A stretch of 32,110 nt of DNA from Paenibacillus mesophilus (lineage in GTDB: Bacteria; Bacillota; Bacilli; Paenibacillales; NBRC-103111): assembly GCF_005938385.1 (NCBI RefSeq), contig NZ_VCRA01000046.1, positions 1 through 32,110 of the forward strand, written 5' to 3'. Each line of letters begins with the position of its first letter. Positions within the stretch are counted from its first letter, which is position 1. Below the pieces are notes generated by a model. The model ran no database searches. It saw nothing but the letters and a program-made list of their open reading frames with translations, and was not told the origin of the DNA. A program made the translations under genes and the position numbers. Positions 21,374 to 29,918 of the stretch are shown piece after piece.

Positions 21374-23458
21374 TTATTCCTCGTACTCCGTGAAGTCGAC
21401 ATTCTCGATGATCCACCGTTTGCGCGGGTCCACCTTGTCTCCCATCAGCGTCGAGACGCGGCGTTCGGCCTTGGCGGCGTCCTCGATCTGCACTTGGAGC
21501 AGCGTGCGCGCCTCGGGATCCATCGTCGTTTCCCACAGCTGCTCGGGGTTCATCTCGCCAAGCCCCTTGTAGCGCTGCAGCTCGACCGATTTGCCCAGCT
21601 CCTTCATAACCTGGCCGAGCTGCTCGTCGGAAAACACATATTTCATAACCGTGGATTTCCCGGATTTCTTCGTCACTTTGTAAAGCGGCGGCTGGGCGAT
21701 GTATACTCTCCCCGCGTCGATCAGCGGCTTCATGTACCGGTAGAAAAACGTCAGCAGCAGCACCTGGATGTGCGCCCCGTCCGTATCGGCATCGGTCATA
21801 ATGATCACTTTGCCATAATTGATCTCATCGAGCTCGAATTCGGAGCCGACCCCCGCACCGATGGCGGCGATGATCGCTTTATACTCGTCATTTTTTAAAA
21901 TATCGCCGAGCTTCGCCTTCTCGGGATTCATCGGCTTGCCCTTCAAGGGCAGTATCGCCTGGTGCCGGGAATCGCGTCCCTGCTTGGCCGAGCCGCCCGC
22001 CGAGTCGCCCTCGACGATGAACAGCTCATTGCGCATATAATCTTTGGACTGCGCCGGGGTCAGCTTGCCGCCTAAGTTCGAGCTTTCGCTCTTCCCTTTC
22101 TTGCCGTTGCGCACTTCCTCGCGCGCCTTGCGGGCCGCTTCGCGGGCTTTCGCCGACTGCACCGCTTTTTTGAGCAGCAGTTGGGCCACTTGCGGGTTTT
22201 CCTCGAGGAAGACGGCCATCTTCTCGGAGACGACCGCATCGACCGCGCTGCGTGCCGAAGCGCTGCCGAGCTGGTCTTTCGTCTGTCCGACGAATTCGAC
22301 CTCGCCCATCTTGATATTGATGACGGTCATCATGCCTTCGCGCAGGTCGACGCCTTCGAGATTTTTTTCTTTCTCCTTCAGCAGGCCCGCTTTTCTCGCA
22401 TATTCGTTCATCACCCGGGTGTAAGCGGTCTTATAGCCCGTTTCGTGCGTACCGCCTCCGCGGGTCGGAATCGAGTTGACGAACGAAGCGATCGTCTCGG
22501 TATAGCCGTCGTTGTACTGGAACGCCACTTCCACTTCGATATCGTCTCTTTCGGCGACGAAGTGAATGACATCGTGCAGGACAGTCTTGTCCTCGTTCAG
22601 AAATTGCACGAACTGCTTCGCCCCGCCCGCATATTCGAACATTTCCTCGTTGCCCGACCGTTCGTCCTTGAGCGTTACTTTAAGCCCCGAATTCAGAAAG
22701 GCGATTTCCTGCAGCCGCTCCGACAATGTGTCGTAGTTGATCGTCGTGCCGCTTTGAAACACCCGCTTGTCCGGTTTGAACGTAATCTGAGAGCCCGTAC
22801 GATTCGTGTTGCCCAGCACCTCGAGCCCGGTAACCGGTTCTCCTACGTGCTCCTTGCCGTCCTTGTCGACCCAATACTCGAACCGCTGCCGATGCGTCTT
22901 GCCGTCGCGCCAAATTTCCACCTCGAGCCATTCCGACAACGCGTTCGTAACCGATGCGCCGACACCGTGCAGTCCCCCGGATTTTTTGTATCCGCCGCCG
23001 CCGAACTTGCCGCCGGCATGCAAAATCGTAAAGACGACCTGTGGCGTAGGAATGCCCATTTTGTGCATGCCTGTAGGAATGCCCCGGCCGTTGTCCCGTA
23101 CGGTGACCGATTGATCTTTATGTATAATGATGTCGATTTTCGTGCAATGCTTGGCAAGATGCTCGTCGACCGCGTTGTCGACGATTTCCCAGATGAGGTG
23201 ATGGAGGCCCGAAGCGCTCGTGCTGCCGATGTACATCCCCGGCCGTTTGCGTACGGCTGTCAAACCTTCCAGAACCTGAATATCGTCCGCATCGTAACCG
23301 GTAGATGGCCCGTCCGGAGCCGGAATTCCTGCCGGCTGCCGTTCAACGGAAAGCTTGCCTCCGCCGCTAACCGCCGCTTTGCCGCTTCCCGAAGGGCCTG
23401 CCGATTTTTTGCCGTCCGACGATGCCGGTTCCGAAAATAAGTCCAACTGTTCTGCCAA
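21374..23458 (-). CDS. parE: DNA topoisomerase IV subunit B with clamp-motif N-terminal extension
   Basis: The 694-residue ATPase subunit of topoisomerase IV. The GHKL ATPase has EIVDNAVDE, DNGRGIPTGMH and GGLHGVGASVTNALS; the TOPRIM domain has ELFIVEGDSAGGSAKQGRD and TDADTDGAH. It ends RWIIENVDFTEYEE. Compared with B. subtilis ParE, which reaches the conserved IQVLEGL core after about 15 residues, this protein has roughly 60 residues before it. The extension opens MAEQLDLFSEP and is otherwise low-complexity (Ser, Gly, Pro, Lys). QLDLF equals the bacterial sliding-clamp-binding consensus QL[S/D]LF. The start is TTG (23458) after AGGGGG; the next usable starts would remove the motif. Confidence 0.95.
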   Translation of the reverse strand: MAEQLDLFSEPASSDGKKSAGPSGSGKAAVSGGGKLSVERQPAGIPAPDGPSTGYDADDIQVLEGLTAVRKRPGMYIGSTSASGLHHLIWEIVDNAVDEHLAKHCTKIDIIIHKDQSVTVRDNGRGIPTGMHKMGIPTPQVVFTILHAGGKFGGGGYKKSGGLHGVGASVTNALSEWLEVEIWRDGKTHRQRFEYWVDKDGKEHVGEPVTGLEVLGNTNRTGSQITFKPDKRVFQSGTTINYDTLSERLQEIAFLNSGLKVTLKDERSGNEEMFEYAGGAKQFVQFLNEDKTVLHDVIHFVAERDDIEVEVAFQYNDGYTETIASFVNSIPTRGGGTHETGYKTAYTRVMNEYARKAGLLKEKEKNLEGVDLREGMMTVINIKMGEVEFVGQTKDQLGSASARSAVDAVVSEKMAVFLEENPQVAQLLLKKAVQSAKAREAARKAREEVRNGKKGKSESSNLGGKLTPAQSKDYMRNELFIVEGDSAGGSAKQGRDSRHQAILPLKGKPMNPEKAKLGDILKNDEYKAIIAAIGAGVGSEFELDEINYGKVIIMTDADTDGAHIQVLLLTFFYRYMKPLIDAGRVYIAQPPLYKVTKKSGKSTVMKYVFSDEQLGQVMKELGKSVELQRYKGLGEMNPEQLWETTMDPEARTLLQVQIEDAAKAERRVSTLMGDKVDPRKRWIIENVDFTEYEE

Positions 23459-23487
23459 TCCGCGCGCCCCCTATTCTCTGACTTAGA

Positions 23488-23579
23488 AACTTTAACGGAA
23501 TAACGCAGCCGCTCTCTGGCGACCGGGACTTGCCGGTCCACAAAGCCCCGGCCGTCAGTCAGGGAGGTAATTCCGTTAA
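23488..23579 (-). repeat. Structured parE leader or MITE-like element with 12-bp inverted ends
   Basis: CTTTAACGGAAT (23488-23499) and ATTCCGTTAAAG (23568-23579) are exact inverted copies 68 bases apart. Inside is a second stem, GACCGG-GACTTG-CCGGTC (23519-23536). It lies between a likely promoter (-10 at 23607-23612) and the parE start. A closing stem with an inner hairpin suggests a folded RNA leader; long exact terminal repeats equally suggest a small non-autonomous transposon. Confidence 0.5.
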
Positions 23580-23606
23580 AGCCCCTTAGTTGTTCAACTA
23601 TTATGC

Positions 23607-23612
23607 ATTATA
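23607..23612 (-). promoter_or_regulatory. Candidate -10 box of the parE-parC promoter
   Basis: A perfect TATAAT on the minus strand (plus ATTATA). The sequence 17 bases upstream (GGTAAA-like) is a poor -35. Transcription would begin near 23600 and give a leader of about 140 nt containing the 23488-23579 structure. Confidence 0.45.
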
Positions 23613-23687
23613 CTCAAAGCGTTATGCTTTTACCATGCCCCCTGCGGAAAAGCTCGAGAAATAGGCCGAACCTCCTTATTCCTCAGC

Positions 23688-24686
23688 TCAATTCAAAATG
23701 TCTTTTCTCGTAAAAACGAAGAACGATACGATCAGCGAGGCGAGCCCCCACACGGCCAGCACAGTCATCGAGAAAGCGAGATCCATCCCTTCGATCGGCG
23801 GCATCCGGCCCGACAAATAATCGGTCAGCGTCAAGTTGACCATAAATAAATATTTGGCCGTCTCCCACGACGAAACCATATTCGTCAAAATGCTTCCGGC
23901 GATAAGCACCGCCAGCATAATTCCCATGCCCGCGGCCGTGCTCCGGACGAGAACCGATACCATCAGAGACATCAATCCGACGATAAGCGCCGCGAACCAA
24001 ACGAGTCCGAGCTGCATAAGCATGTACAGCCATTGCGGAACGGGATGCACATACGTCAAGTCCACTTCGGAGCCGACGATTTTGAAGCCCGTGAACGAAG
24101 GTAGGTTCCAGCCTCCATAACCGAACACGAGACCGGATATCAAATAAGCGAGCGCCATCGTGGCGAATACGGTCAACGAAATGTAGAAGATAAGCGCGAT
24201 ATATTTACTTGCCAGCACCTTCCACCTCTGGACGGGCCTTGTAAGCAGCAGCTTGATCGTGCCGGTCGAATGCTCGGAGGAGACGAGGTCGGAGGCAAGA
24301 ACCATGACCATGAGCGGAATGAACAGGCCGATCGCGTTCGCCACGAAGGTGCTCGTAAAGGTGACGCCGTTAGGAGCTTTCGGATCGACATTTTTGTCCA
24401 AGTAATATTGCAGTACCTTGACCTGCACGCGCATATACTTTTTCCACTCTTCGGGCACCCGGTTGCTGGCGAGACGGTTCGTATAATCGTTGATTTGCTG
24501 CTGGGTCACGAGCCGCCAATCCTGCGAGCCGAACTGCTTCTTGTTGTTTTGCGCCACTTTCATTTGCGCATAGGTGAACATCGGAATAAGCGCGGCGAGG
24601 ATGAGCAATATGACGAGAAACCGTTTTTTCTTCCATATTTTGATCGTTTCGTTTTGTACCAATGGATAGAGGCCGATGTTATTCAA
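23688..24686 (-). CDS. ABC-2 type transporter permease
   Basis: A 332-residue membrane subunit that pairs with the ATPase encoded just upstream. The first membrane segment lies near residues 23-40 (FLVILLILAALIPMFTYA), followed by an extracytoplasmic loop of about 80 residues and then five more segments, as in ABC-2 exporters of the YxlG/NatB kind. The coupling segment SSEHSTGTIKLLLTRPVQRWKVLASKY is typical (SGT-like motif before RP). The frame starts with TTG at 24686, overlapping the ATPase stop by 8 bases. The substrate is unknown. Confidence 0.85.
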   Translation of the reverse strand: MNNIGLYPLVQNETIKIWKKKRFLVILLILAALIPMFTYAQMKVAQNNKKQFGSQDWRLVTQQQINDYTNRLASNRVPEEWKKYMRVQVKVLQYYLDKNVDPKAPNGVTFTSTFVANAIGLFIPLMVMVLASDLVSSEHSTGTIKLLLTRPVQRWKVLASKYIALIFYISLTVFATMALAYLISGLVFGYGGWNLPSFTGFKIVGSEVDLTYVHPVPQWLYMLMQLGLVWFAALIVGLMSLMVSVLVRSTAAGMGIMLAVLIAGSILTNMVSSWETAKYLFMVNLTLTDYLSGRMPPIEGMDLAFSMTVLAVWGLASLIVSFFVFTRKDILN

Positions 24687-25644
24687 TTTTCTCCCCCTCC
24701 GTTACGCGCAGAAACAGCTCTTCCAGCGTCGGATTGACGATCTGGATGCCGGATATCCGGATTCCTGCCGCGACCAGCCTTTCATTGAGACCGGGTATCA
24801 GCTCCTCGTTCATCTGAACGGTCAAACTCCGGCGGTTCGTCTCCGCATCCGCATCCGAATCGGGACTCTCGTGCACCGAGTCCACCAGTTCCACGCCCTC
24901 GGCTTGCGCGAGCAGCTCGCGCGCGCGTTCATACGGCTCCGCGCTCCACCTGACCGTGCTGCCGTGCTGCCGCAGCAGCTCGTCCACCGCCCCGACGGCG
25001 ATGACGCTTCCGTGGCTGATGATCGCGACCCGATCGCACATCTGCTGAATTTCGCTCAGCAAATGGCTCGAAACGAACAGACTCAACCCTTCGGACGCAA
25101 GCTTCCGGATAAAATCGCGCATTTCTTTAATGCCCTGCGGATCGAGCCCGTTCGTCGGTTCATCGAGAATGAGCAGACTCGGGCTGCCGAGCAGCGCTTG
25201 GGCGATGCCAAGCCGCTGGCGCATGCCGAGCGAGTAGGTCCGGACTTTATCGTAAATGCGCTGATCGAGACCTACGATCTCGGTTACTTCGCGAATCCGT
25301 TCGGCGGTAACGCCCGGAATCATCCGGGCAAAGTGTTCGAGGTTTTCCCATCCGGTCAAATACGAGTACAGCTCCGGATTTTCTACGATACAACCGACGT
25401 GGCGGAGCGCTTCGGTCGGCTTCTTGGTGATGTCGTAGCCACCGAGCATAATCGAGCCTTCGGTCGGCCTGATCAGCCCGACGAGCATGCGGATCGTAGT
25501 CGTCTTGCCGGAGCCGTTCGGACCGAGAAATCCGAATATTTCGCCGCGCCGCACGTCGAAGGATACGCCCTTGATGATCAGCTTGTCTTTGATTTTCTTC
25601 TTCAGGCCGTTGACGGACAATACGACCGACGGATCACTGGACAT
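24679..25644 (-). CDS. ABC transporter ATP-binding protein
   Basis: A 321-residue ATPase. Walker A is GPNGSGKTT, the Q-loop follows (VENPELYSYLTGWENL), the signature is YSLGMRQRLGIAQALL (SLGMRQR replacing LSGGQ, common in this exporter class), Walker B is LLILDEPTNGLDP, and the switch His is in SSHLLSEI. A C-terminal extension of about 90 residues holds an acidic stretch (ESPDSDADAE). GGGAGGG lies before the ATG. It sits 14 bases downstream of the GDSL hydrolase gene and overlaps the permease, so the three are one operon. Confidence 0.92.
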   Translation of the reverse strand: MSSDPSVVLSVNGLKKKIKDKLIIKGVSFDVRRGEIFGFLGPNGSGKTTTIRMLVGLIRPTEGSIMLGGYDITKKPTEALRHVGCIVENPELYSYLTGWENLEHFARMIPGVTAERIREVTEIVGLDQRIYDKVRTYSLGMRQRLGIAQALLGSPSLLILDEPTNGLDPQGIKEMRDFIRKLASEGLSLFVSSHLLSEIQQMCDRVAIISHGSVIAVGAVDELLRQHGSTVRWSAEPYERARELLAQAEGVELVDSVHESPDSDADAETNRRSLTVQMNEELIPGLNERLVAAGIRISGIQIVNPTLEELFLRVTEGEKIE

Positions 25645-25658
25645 GATGCCACCCTCCC

Positions 25659-26459
25659 TTATTCGAGCGCCTGCACGACGCGGTCGGCGATCCGGACATA
25701 TCCTTCCTGGTTCGGATGGAAGTGATCGCTGTACATGTATTTCTCAAAGTTGAACTGGAATAAGTCGAATGTCGGCACGTACACCATATTGCCGAACCGG
25801 TTCGCGATTTTGAGCGCCTGATCGTTCCATTCCTGGACATGGACGGAAGCCGGCCTCATCTCGGGAAGGTCATAGAATGGATTATATACCCCGACGTAGA
25901 CGATTTTCGCTTTCGGGTTCAATTCCGCGAGCTTCGTCATAATTTGCTCCAGCCGTTTGAGCGGCTCCGGCATTCTTTCTCTCACCTTGGCCGGATCGAG
26001 CTCGTCCGACTGGGAATTGAGCACGTTCTGGCCGATCGCGAACAAATCGTTCCCGCCCATCGTGAAGAGCACGACGTCCGCCTTCTCGATGCCGTAAGGA
26101 ATCCCCTTGGCGTTCTGCAGAGCGGCCAGCAGCTGTTCCGTGCGGGCGCCGTTAACTGCATAGTTGCCGATGACGTTGACCTGCTTCTTCGTAGCTGCGG
26201 CAAGCTTCTCCCGGACGTTCTGAACGTAGCCCTTGCCGGTTACGTCCCCGGTCCCGACCGAAAGCGAATCGCCGAGCGCCACGATATCGATCGTATTCTT
26301 TGTTTGTTCCGCGGGCTTCGGCTCTTCCGACTGCATAAATTCGGCCGGCTTCGGATTGATGACGTCATTGACGGCATAAACGAGACCGCCGATCATCAGA
26401 AGCGTCGTCAGCAGCGCGGCGGCTCCTACCGTCCTCCATAGCGTTCGCGTCGATTTCAC
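25659..26459 (-). CDS. Membrane-anchored SGNH/GDSL hydrolase
   Basis: A 266-residue esterase/lipase-type enzyme resembling B. subtilis YpmR. A single N-terminal hydrophobic segment (VGAAALLTTLLMIGGLVYAV) likely anchors it with the catalytic part outside. The SGNH blocks are in order: Ser in IVALGDSLSVGTG, Gly block in GNYAVNGARTEQLL, Asn in FTMGGNDLF, and the Asp/His pair in DHFHPNQEGY. The start is GTG at 26459, shortly after a very strong GGGGAGGGGAG; the longer frame beginning MQIANG lacks such a site. It leads an operon with an ABC ATPase and permease, so it may act on a lipid or wall substrate handled by that transporter. Confidence 0.87.
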   Translation of the reverse strand: MKSTRTLWRTVGAAALLTTLLMIGGLVYAVNDVINPKPAEFMQSEEPKPAEQTKNTIDIVALGDSLSVGTGDVTGKGYVQNVREKLAAATKKQVNVIGNYAVNGARTEQLLAALQNAKGIPYGIEKADVVLFTMGGNDLFAIGQNVLNSQSDELDPAKVRERMPEPLKRLEQIMTKLAELNPKAKIVYVGVYNPFYDLPEMRPASVHVQEWNDQALKIANRFGNMVYVPTFDLFQFNFEKYMYSDHFHPNQEGYVRIADRVVQALE

Positions 26460-26566
26460 AAGGCTCCCCTCCCCCAAACTGCAATCCTGACAAGCATATA
26501 ATTCTAGATTAATGGTTCCATTCGCGATTTGCAAACTCGCTGCGGATGCGGTGCCGGAAATGCAAA

Positions 26567-26595
26567 GAACCTTCCCGGCAGGTCCGGGAAGGTTC
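26567..26595 (-). terminator. Terminator after the GH18 gene
   Basis: GAACCTTCCCGG (26567-26578) and CCGGGAAGGTTC (26584-26595) form a perfect 12-bp stem with a 5-base loop. On the minus strand it is followed by TTTGCATTT. Confidence 0.8.
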
Positions 26596-26600
26596 GATAT

Positions 26601-27884
26601 TCATTTTAACTTCTTGATGTTGAAGTTCGCCTCGAGCAGCGCCCAGTTCTGCGGAAAGCTTTGGCCGAGCACCCAATAGCTGATGCCGCGAAGACCGTAT
26701 TCTTTAATCAAATCGAACTTCGCCTGCATGCTGCGGGCGTCCTCGAACCAGACAACATGCTCCTTGCCTTCATTGTCGTAGTAGTTAAAAAATGGAGCTT
26801 GAGAGGCAGAGTCGTATCTGATATAAGCGCCGACGTCGCGGGCCAGATTGACCGCCGCTTTCGGACTGAGCGTAGGCGCGAATTTGCCGCCTTTCACGTA
26901 CGGCAGCGTCCAGTTGTATCCGTACAAGGGCGCTCCCATCAAAATTTTGTTCGGCGGGATGACCGACACGGCGAAATCGAGCACGCGCCTTACTTGCGGG
27001 ATCGGGGCTACGGCCATCGGAGGACCGCCGGACCATCCCCACTCGTAGGTCATAATGATGACGAAATCGACGATTTCGCCATGCGCCTTGTAATCATGGG
27101 CTTCGTACCATCTCCCCGCCTGGGTCGCGCTTGCTTTGGGTGCGAGCGCCGTAGAGACGAGCTTACCTTCCTCGTGGACGCGGGCGGTTATTTCCCGCAG
27201 AAAAGCGTTGTACTTTTGTTTATCCTCCGGAAACAAATGTTCGAAATCGATATTCAAGGCGTAGAAGCCTTTCGCCCGAAGAGTTGTGATCACGTTGTCG
27301 ATCAAAGCTTGCTTCGCTTCAGGATTATCAAATATGGCCCGGGCCTTCTCCGATGAAAACGTACCGGCTTCGAAATTGGTAATGACCATCATCGGAACCG
27401 CATTCGTATTCGCAATCGCCGAGAGTGCCGCCTCGTCTTTCGGCGGGGTCAACGACCCGTCCGTCTCCACGATGTATTGGAAAATGCTGAAGTAAGTAAG
27501 ATATTCCGCCGTTTCATTGACAATAGCGCGATCTTTCTCGGCGTCGCTCGGCTGCAAGTAACCGTTCGTCTCGATCGTCCGCTTGGCGCCCTGCCTCGGA
27601 ATTTGCAGCCGCTGGCCGACGTATAGCTGAGACGGGTTCGTCAAGTTGTTCGCCCGCGCGATATCTTCCATCGATACGCCATAACGGCGCGAAATCGTCC
27701 AAAGCGACTCCCCGGGCGCGACTCTATGTACCGTATCGCTAGTCGGAATAACAAGCGCTTGCCCGACAGCGAGGCGCGTAGGCTCGTCGATTTCGTTGAT
27801 CCGGACGATGTCGTCAACCGACACACCGTACCGTTTGGCGATCGCCCACAGCGAGTCTCCGGGATTTACCACTTCAATTTGCAT
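26601..27884 (-). CDS. yaaH: LysM-GH18 spore cortex N-acetylglucosaminidase-like protein
   Basis: A 427-residue protein, the same length as B. subtilis YaaH; its relative SleL of B. cereus degrades cortex fragments during germination. Two LysM domains, near residues 1-47 (VNPGDSLWAIAKRYGVSVDDIVRIN, ending VIP) and 50-96 (VHRVAPGESLWTISRRYG, ending QIP), bind peptidoglycan. A GH18 barrel follows, with the catalytic strand FYALNIDFEHLFPEDKQKY (Asp and Glu of DxE) and IIMTYEWGWSGGPP. There is no signal peptide, as expected for a spore-coat or forespore-localised protein. The start at 27884 is set by GGAGGAGGAGG a few bases upstream. It implies a spore-former. Confidence 0.9.
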   Translation of the reverse strand: MQIEVVNPGDSLWAIAKRYGVSVDDIVRINEIDEPTRLAVGQALVIPTSDTVHRVAPGESLWTISRRYGVSMEDIARANNLTNPSQLYVGQRLQIPRQGAKRTIETNGYLQPSDAEKDRAIVNETAEYLTYFSIFQYIVETDGSLTPPKDEAALSAIANTNAVPMMVITNFEAGTFSSEKARAIFDNPEAKQALIDNVITTLRAKGFYALNIDFEHLFPEDKQKYNAFLREITARVHEEGKLVSTALAPKASATQAGRWYEAHDYKAHGEIVDFVIIMTYEWGWSGGPPMAVAPIPQVRRVLDFAVSVIPPNKILMGAPLYGYNWTLPYVKGGKFAPTLSPKAAVNLARDVGAYIRYDSASQAPFFNYYDNEGKEHVVWFEDARSMQAKFDLIKEYGLRGISYWVLGQSFPQNWALLEANFNIKKLK

Positions 27885-27993
27885 TGCTCTCCTCCTCCTC
27901 CGTTTGCCGATCCGCTGCACCCGCGAACTTCCCACTACTCCCAAGCCTATTCGACTCAGGGCTTTTACTTGCAAGTCCGGTCAGAAAAAACAG

Positions 27994-28040
27994 CAAAAAG
28001 AGCCCTCCAGACACACCAAGCCGTGTGCCTGAAGGACTCT
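27994..28040 (-). terminator. Strong terminator after the ABC exporter operon
   Basis: Eighteen consecutive pairs (some G-T on the minus strand) join 28040-28023 to 28016-27999 around a 6-base loop. On the minus strand this is followed by TTTTTG and, further on, TTTTTTC. Confidence 0.85.
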
Positions 28041-28058
28041 AATGTACGACTCGAAGCC

Positions 28059-29918
28059 TCAACCCGCTTCGCTCAAAAACTTGTACTGGGCTTCGACCAA
28101 ACCGAAGTATATGCCGCCGTGGCGCATCAGCTCGTCGTGCGTGCCCTCCTCCATAATGTTGCCGTGGTCCAGGACGACGATTTTGTCGGCGTTGCGGATC
28201 GTCGATAGACGGTGAGCGATAATGAAGGAAGTCCGGCCGATCAGCAGCGTCTTGAGCGCTTCCTGAATTTTCAGCTCGGTTTCCGTATCGATGCTTGCCG
28301 TCGCTTCGTCGAGAATCAGGACGCGCGGATTGGCGAGCAGCGCCCGGGCAAACGAGAGAAGCTGCCGCTCCCCCATCGACAGCATGCTGCCCCGCTCCTC
28401 CACCTGGGTATCGTAGCCGAAAGGCAGCTGGCGGATGAAATCGTGGGCGTGCACCGCCTTCGCGGCCGCCTCCACCTCTTCGTCGGTAGCGTCGAGACGC
28501 CCGAAGCGGATATTGTCGCGAACCGACCCGGAGAAAATGAATGTGTCCTGGAGCACGATCCCGACTTGCGAGCGCAAGCTCTGCAGCGTAACGTCGCGAA
28601 TATCGTACCCGTCCACGAGAACGCGTCCTTCGACCGGATCGTAAAACCGGCAAAGCAGGTTGATGATCGTGCTTTTCCCCGAGCCGGTATGGCCTACGAG
28701 AGCAATCGATTCGCCGGCTTTCGCTTCCAGATTGATTCCTTTCAGAGCCGGACGGCCCTTCTCGTACTCGAATACGATATTGTCGAAACGGACATGGCCT
28801 TCGATAAGCGGCAGCGTTTCCGGTTTATCCTTCTCGCCTACGGTCGGCTTCTCGTCGAGAAACTCGAAAATCCGTTCGGACGAAGCCATCGCCACGAGCA
28901 TTTGGTTGTACATTTGCCCGAGCCGGTTGATCGGCTCCCAGAAGTTGCCGATATAGTTGGCGAACGCGACGAGCATCCCGATCTTGAGCTCCTGGCTCTC
29001 GATCAAATGGGCCCCGTACCAGAACAAGATGCACGTCCCTACGGCAGCGGTCAGCTCGATGATCGGTCCGAACGACTGGTTGAGCGCGGACGCCTTGTCC
29101 CACGATTTTTTGTTGATCGTGTTCATGCCATCGAAATACTTGATGTTTTCTTTCTCCTGCGTAAAGGCTTGCGTGACGCGAATGCCTTGGATGCTTTCGG
29201 CCAGATGGGAATTGATCCGCGACTGCTTCATCCGTACGTCCTGCCACGCCCACCGGATCCGTTTCCGCAAAGAGCCGGACACGATGAACATAAGCGGCAC
29301 CGTCACGATAATGGCAAGCCCGAGCTTAAAGTTAAGGGAGAGCAAAATAATAACGATTCCGAGCAGCTGCACACAATCGATCATCAGGTTGACGACACCG
29401 TTCGTAAACAAATCCTGCAGCGAGTTGACGTCGTTCGTTATACGCACGAGCACCGAACCGGCCGGCCGCTTGTCGAAGAAACGGAACGACAGCTGCTGGA
29501 TATGGCTGAACAGGGCGTACCGCAAATCATAAAGAACCTTTTGTCCGATTACGTTGATGTAACGAATCCGGTAATTGTTGACGAGCCATTGCAAAATGTA
29601 AAGCCCCAGCATCGTGGACGCGTAGATCAACAGCAGATCGCCGTCTTTGTTAAATATCGCGATGTCGATCGCCAAGCTGATCAAGTAAGGAATGGCCAGC
29701 TTCGATAGCGTGCCGAGTATCATCGTGACGAGAATGATCGGCAGCAGTTGGCGTCGGTAAGGCTTCAAGTAAGACCCCATCCGTTTCAGCTGGCCCCAAT
29801 CGAACGCCTTCTCCATCTTGTCGTCGTCCTGGTACACGAAGCGATCCTGCCCCGGTGTCTTCCCGTTCGTCTGCTTGTTCTGTCGTTCTTCTTCGGAATG
29901 TTCCTTGGACCGGCTCAA
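28059..29918 (-). CDS. ABC exporter half-transporter, subunit with the intact catalytic Glu
   Basis: A 619-residue type IV exporter half with six membrane segments (about residues 55-330) and a C-terminal ATPase. Walker A is GHTGSGKST, the signature is degenerate (MLSMGERQ), and Walker B is VLILDEATASID with catalytic Glu. A charged, low-complexity 45-residue cytoplasmic tail precedes the first membrane segment (EHSEEERQNKQTNG). The frame starts with TTG (29918), overlapping the partner's stop by 4 bases. With its partner it matches heterodimeric multidrug exporters such as BmrCD and B. subtilis YfiBC. The substrate is unknown; a drug or lipid is likely. Confidence 0.92.
   Translation of the reverse strand: MSRSKEHSEEERQNKQTNGKTPGQDRFVYQDDDKMEKAFDWGQLKRMGSYLKPYRRQLLPIILVTMILGTLSKLAIPYLISLAIDIAIFNKDGDLLLIYASTMLGLYILQWLVNNYRIRYINVIGQKVLYDLRYALFSHIQQLSFRFFDKRPAGSVLVRITNDVNSLQDLFTNGVVNLMIDCVQLLGIVIILLSLNFKLGLAIIVTVPLMFIVSGSLRKRIRWAWQDVRMKQSRINSHLAESIQGIRVTQAFTQEKENIKYFDGMNTINKKSWDKASALNQSFGPIIELTAAVGTCILFWYGAHLIESQELKIGMLVAFANYIGNFWEPINRLGQMYNQMLVAMASSERIFEFLDEKPTVGEKDKPETLPLIEGHVRFDNIVFEYEKGRPALKGINLEAKAGESIALVGHTGSGKSTIINLLCRFYDPVEGRVLVDGYDIRDVTLQSLRSQVGIVLQDTFIFSGSVRDNIRFGRLDATDEEVEAAAKAVHAHDFIRQLPFGYDTQVEERGSMLSMGERQLLSFARALLANPRVLILDEATASIDTETELKIQEALKTLLIGRTSFIIAHRLSTIRNADKIVVLDHGNIMEEGTHDELMRHGGIYFGLVEAQYKFLSEAG

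Noticed and set aside
22181..23440. 419-codon open frame on the plus strand opposite parE
   Set aside because: Antisense to ParE, with low-quality composition and no domain.
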